Position numbers and translations under genes: made by a program. Shown here in pieces: positions 20,640 to 21,537 of a stretch of DNA of 21,537 nucleotides (positions are counted from its first letter, which is position 1; the number at the start of each line of letters is the position of its first letter). Source of the stretch: Sphaeroforma arctica JP610 (lineage: Eukaryota; Opisthokonta; Ichthyosporea; Ichthyophonida); contig NW_014040305.1 of NCBI RefSeq assembly GCF_001186125.1, positions 79,566-101,102 on the forward strand, written 5' to 3'. The notes beneath the pieces were generated by a model, which saw only the letters and a program-made list of their open reading frames with translations, was not told the origin of the DNA and did no database searches.

Positions 20640-20955
20640 TAAATGGGCAAATCGATAGATGTTAGCGAGAGGTAGATGTTAACAGGCGAATCGATGGGTG
20701 CTAATGAAAGGTAGATGTTAATTCGATTTAGCGAAAGTGTGTGTAAATAGGCAAATCGATGGATGTTAGCAAAAGGTAGATGTTGATAGGCAAATCGATA
20801 TAGATAATAGCAAAAAATATATGATAACAGGCAAATCGATGGATGTTAGCCAAGGTAGATGCTAATTCGATAGAAAATAGCGAAAGTGTGTAAATAGGCA
20901 AATCGATAGAAGTTAGCGAAAGTATATGTAAGTAGTCAAATCGATAGATGCATGC
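20640..20955. repeat. Minisatellite around AGGCAAATCGATAGATGTTA
   Basis: About seven or eight degenerate units of roughly 40 bases share GGCAAATCGATRGATGTTAG and GAAAGGTAGATGTTAAT. Copies vary by substitution and loss of segments. Confidence 0.9.
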
Positions 20956-21334
20956 AACGTAAAGGAACAATATAATAGCCTACTATACAGATCGTGACAG
21001 GTCATGAGATGCGACACCTGCATGAATAATATGATACAGACTTTCTAGTTGCTGTACTATCAGGTGGGAGATCAAGGGCGACACCTCAACTCGCATGTGA
21101 TAATATACATCTCACATTAACGCCTAAACTGACACCATAAAGGGAACCAAAAACGCAAGGAGGAAGGTAGGTACTTGTTTGTGGTGAATTATTTGGCCAG
21201 CCACGGGTTTGTACACCTCACAAGGGCACCTGCACTAAATCATTCTAAAATAGCAAATACCATCGAACACAGGGTATACATGCACAAGCAATGGCACCCT
21301 TTGCACAAGCTGAACAAACAATACACATAATTAT

Positions 21335-21537
21335 ATGTATATATATGCATGTATATATATATATATATTTGTATATATATATATACATACGTCCGCGTAT
21401 ATATATATATATATATATGCATACATACATACTTACATACATACATATACATATACATATACACACGTACATACATACATACATACATACATACAGACAG
21501 ACAGACAGACAGACAGACATACATACATACATACATA
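21335..21537. repeat. Compound microsatellite (TA)n, (CATA)n, (CAGA)n at the window end
   Basis: TA runs at about 21337-21418 pass into CATA and CATATA tetra- and hexanucleotides, then CATA repeats, a pure CAGA run at about 21493-21519, and CATA again to the window edge. The Tyr/Val/Cys-rich minus-strand open frames here are translations of this repeat. Confidence 0.95.

Larger units (their letters stand above)
20481..21537 (-). other. Probable TADA2 intron or 5' region, repeat-rich
   Basis: No exon could be supported on the minus strand upstream of 20480. Frames around 20481-20640 and 20956-21300 lack ADA2 motifs such as the ZZ finger, the SANT domain or the IRDHGL helix. The segment includes a minisatellite and a terminal microsatellite block. 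Confidence 0.5.

Noticed and set aside
21240-21536. Minus-strand Tyr/Val/Cys repeat proteins of about 95 residues
   Set aside because: They are translations of the CATA/CAGA/TA microsatellite.
1-21537. CRISPR array, bacterial operon or mobile element
   Set aside because: All repeat arrays here are direct minisatellites or microsatellites without unique spacers. No transposase, reverse transcriptase, integrase or terminal-repeat pair was seen.

Overview
The window looks like nuclear DNA from an intron-rich unicellular eukaryote. Genes are split by GT-AG introns of about 50 to 1650 bases. Many donors read GTATGT, GTAAGT or GTACGT, and two introns carry a yeast-like TACTAAC branch site. Introns and flanks are full of micro- and minisatellites, and no bacterial operon structure is visible. 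An ichthyosporean-like relative of animals would fit this style and gene content, but that is a guess; nothing in the sequence fixes the species.

Layout. (1) Bases 93-1750 (+): a five-exon model with a CBM20 starch/glycogen-binding domain. (2) Bases 1798-2818 (+): a three-exon GNAT-type N-acetyltransferase. It begins only 47 bases after the CBM20 stop, so the two may really be one gene. (3) Bases 2829-4288: intergenic. (4) Bases 4289-17977 (+): one large gene. I could chain 17 exons with every intron phase matching, giving 6003 coding bases and a 2000-residue protein. It has a short hydrophobic N-terminal segment, about 900 residues of acidic, Ser-rich, repeat-bearing sequence, about 1100 residues of coiled coil and a basic Arg/Ser tail. 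This layout resembles golgin-type tethers, but no diagnostic golgin domain is visible. (5) Bases 17978-19322: convergent intergenic space ending in a perfect 100-base tandem duplication. (6) Bases 19323-20480 (-): the 3' half of an ADA2/TADA2 transcriptional adaptor (SAGA-type complex). Its 5' half lies beyond the exons found here and probably outside the window, past an intron full of minisatellite and microsatellite DNA.

The genes show no common pathway. CBM20 suggests glucan binding, GNAT acyl transfer, the large protein membrane or scaffold tethering, and ADA2 histone-acetyltransferase recruitment. The most unusual content is in the large protein: a 17-residue GFNRVA..S.DS repeat, a recurring DE.GN...AE module and an exact 54-base coding triplication. 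No tRNA, rRNA, CRISPR, transposon or virus-derived element could be supported.
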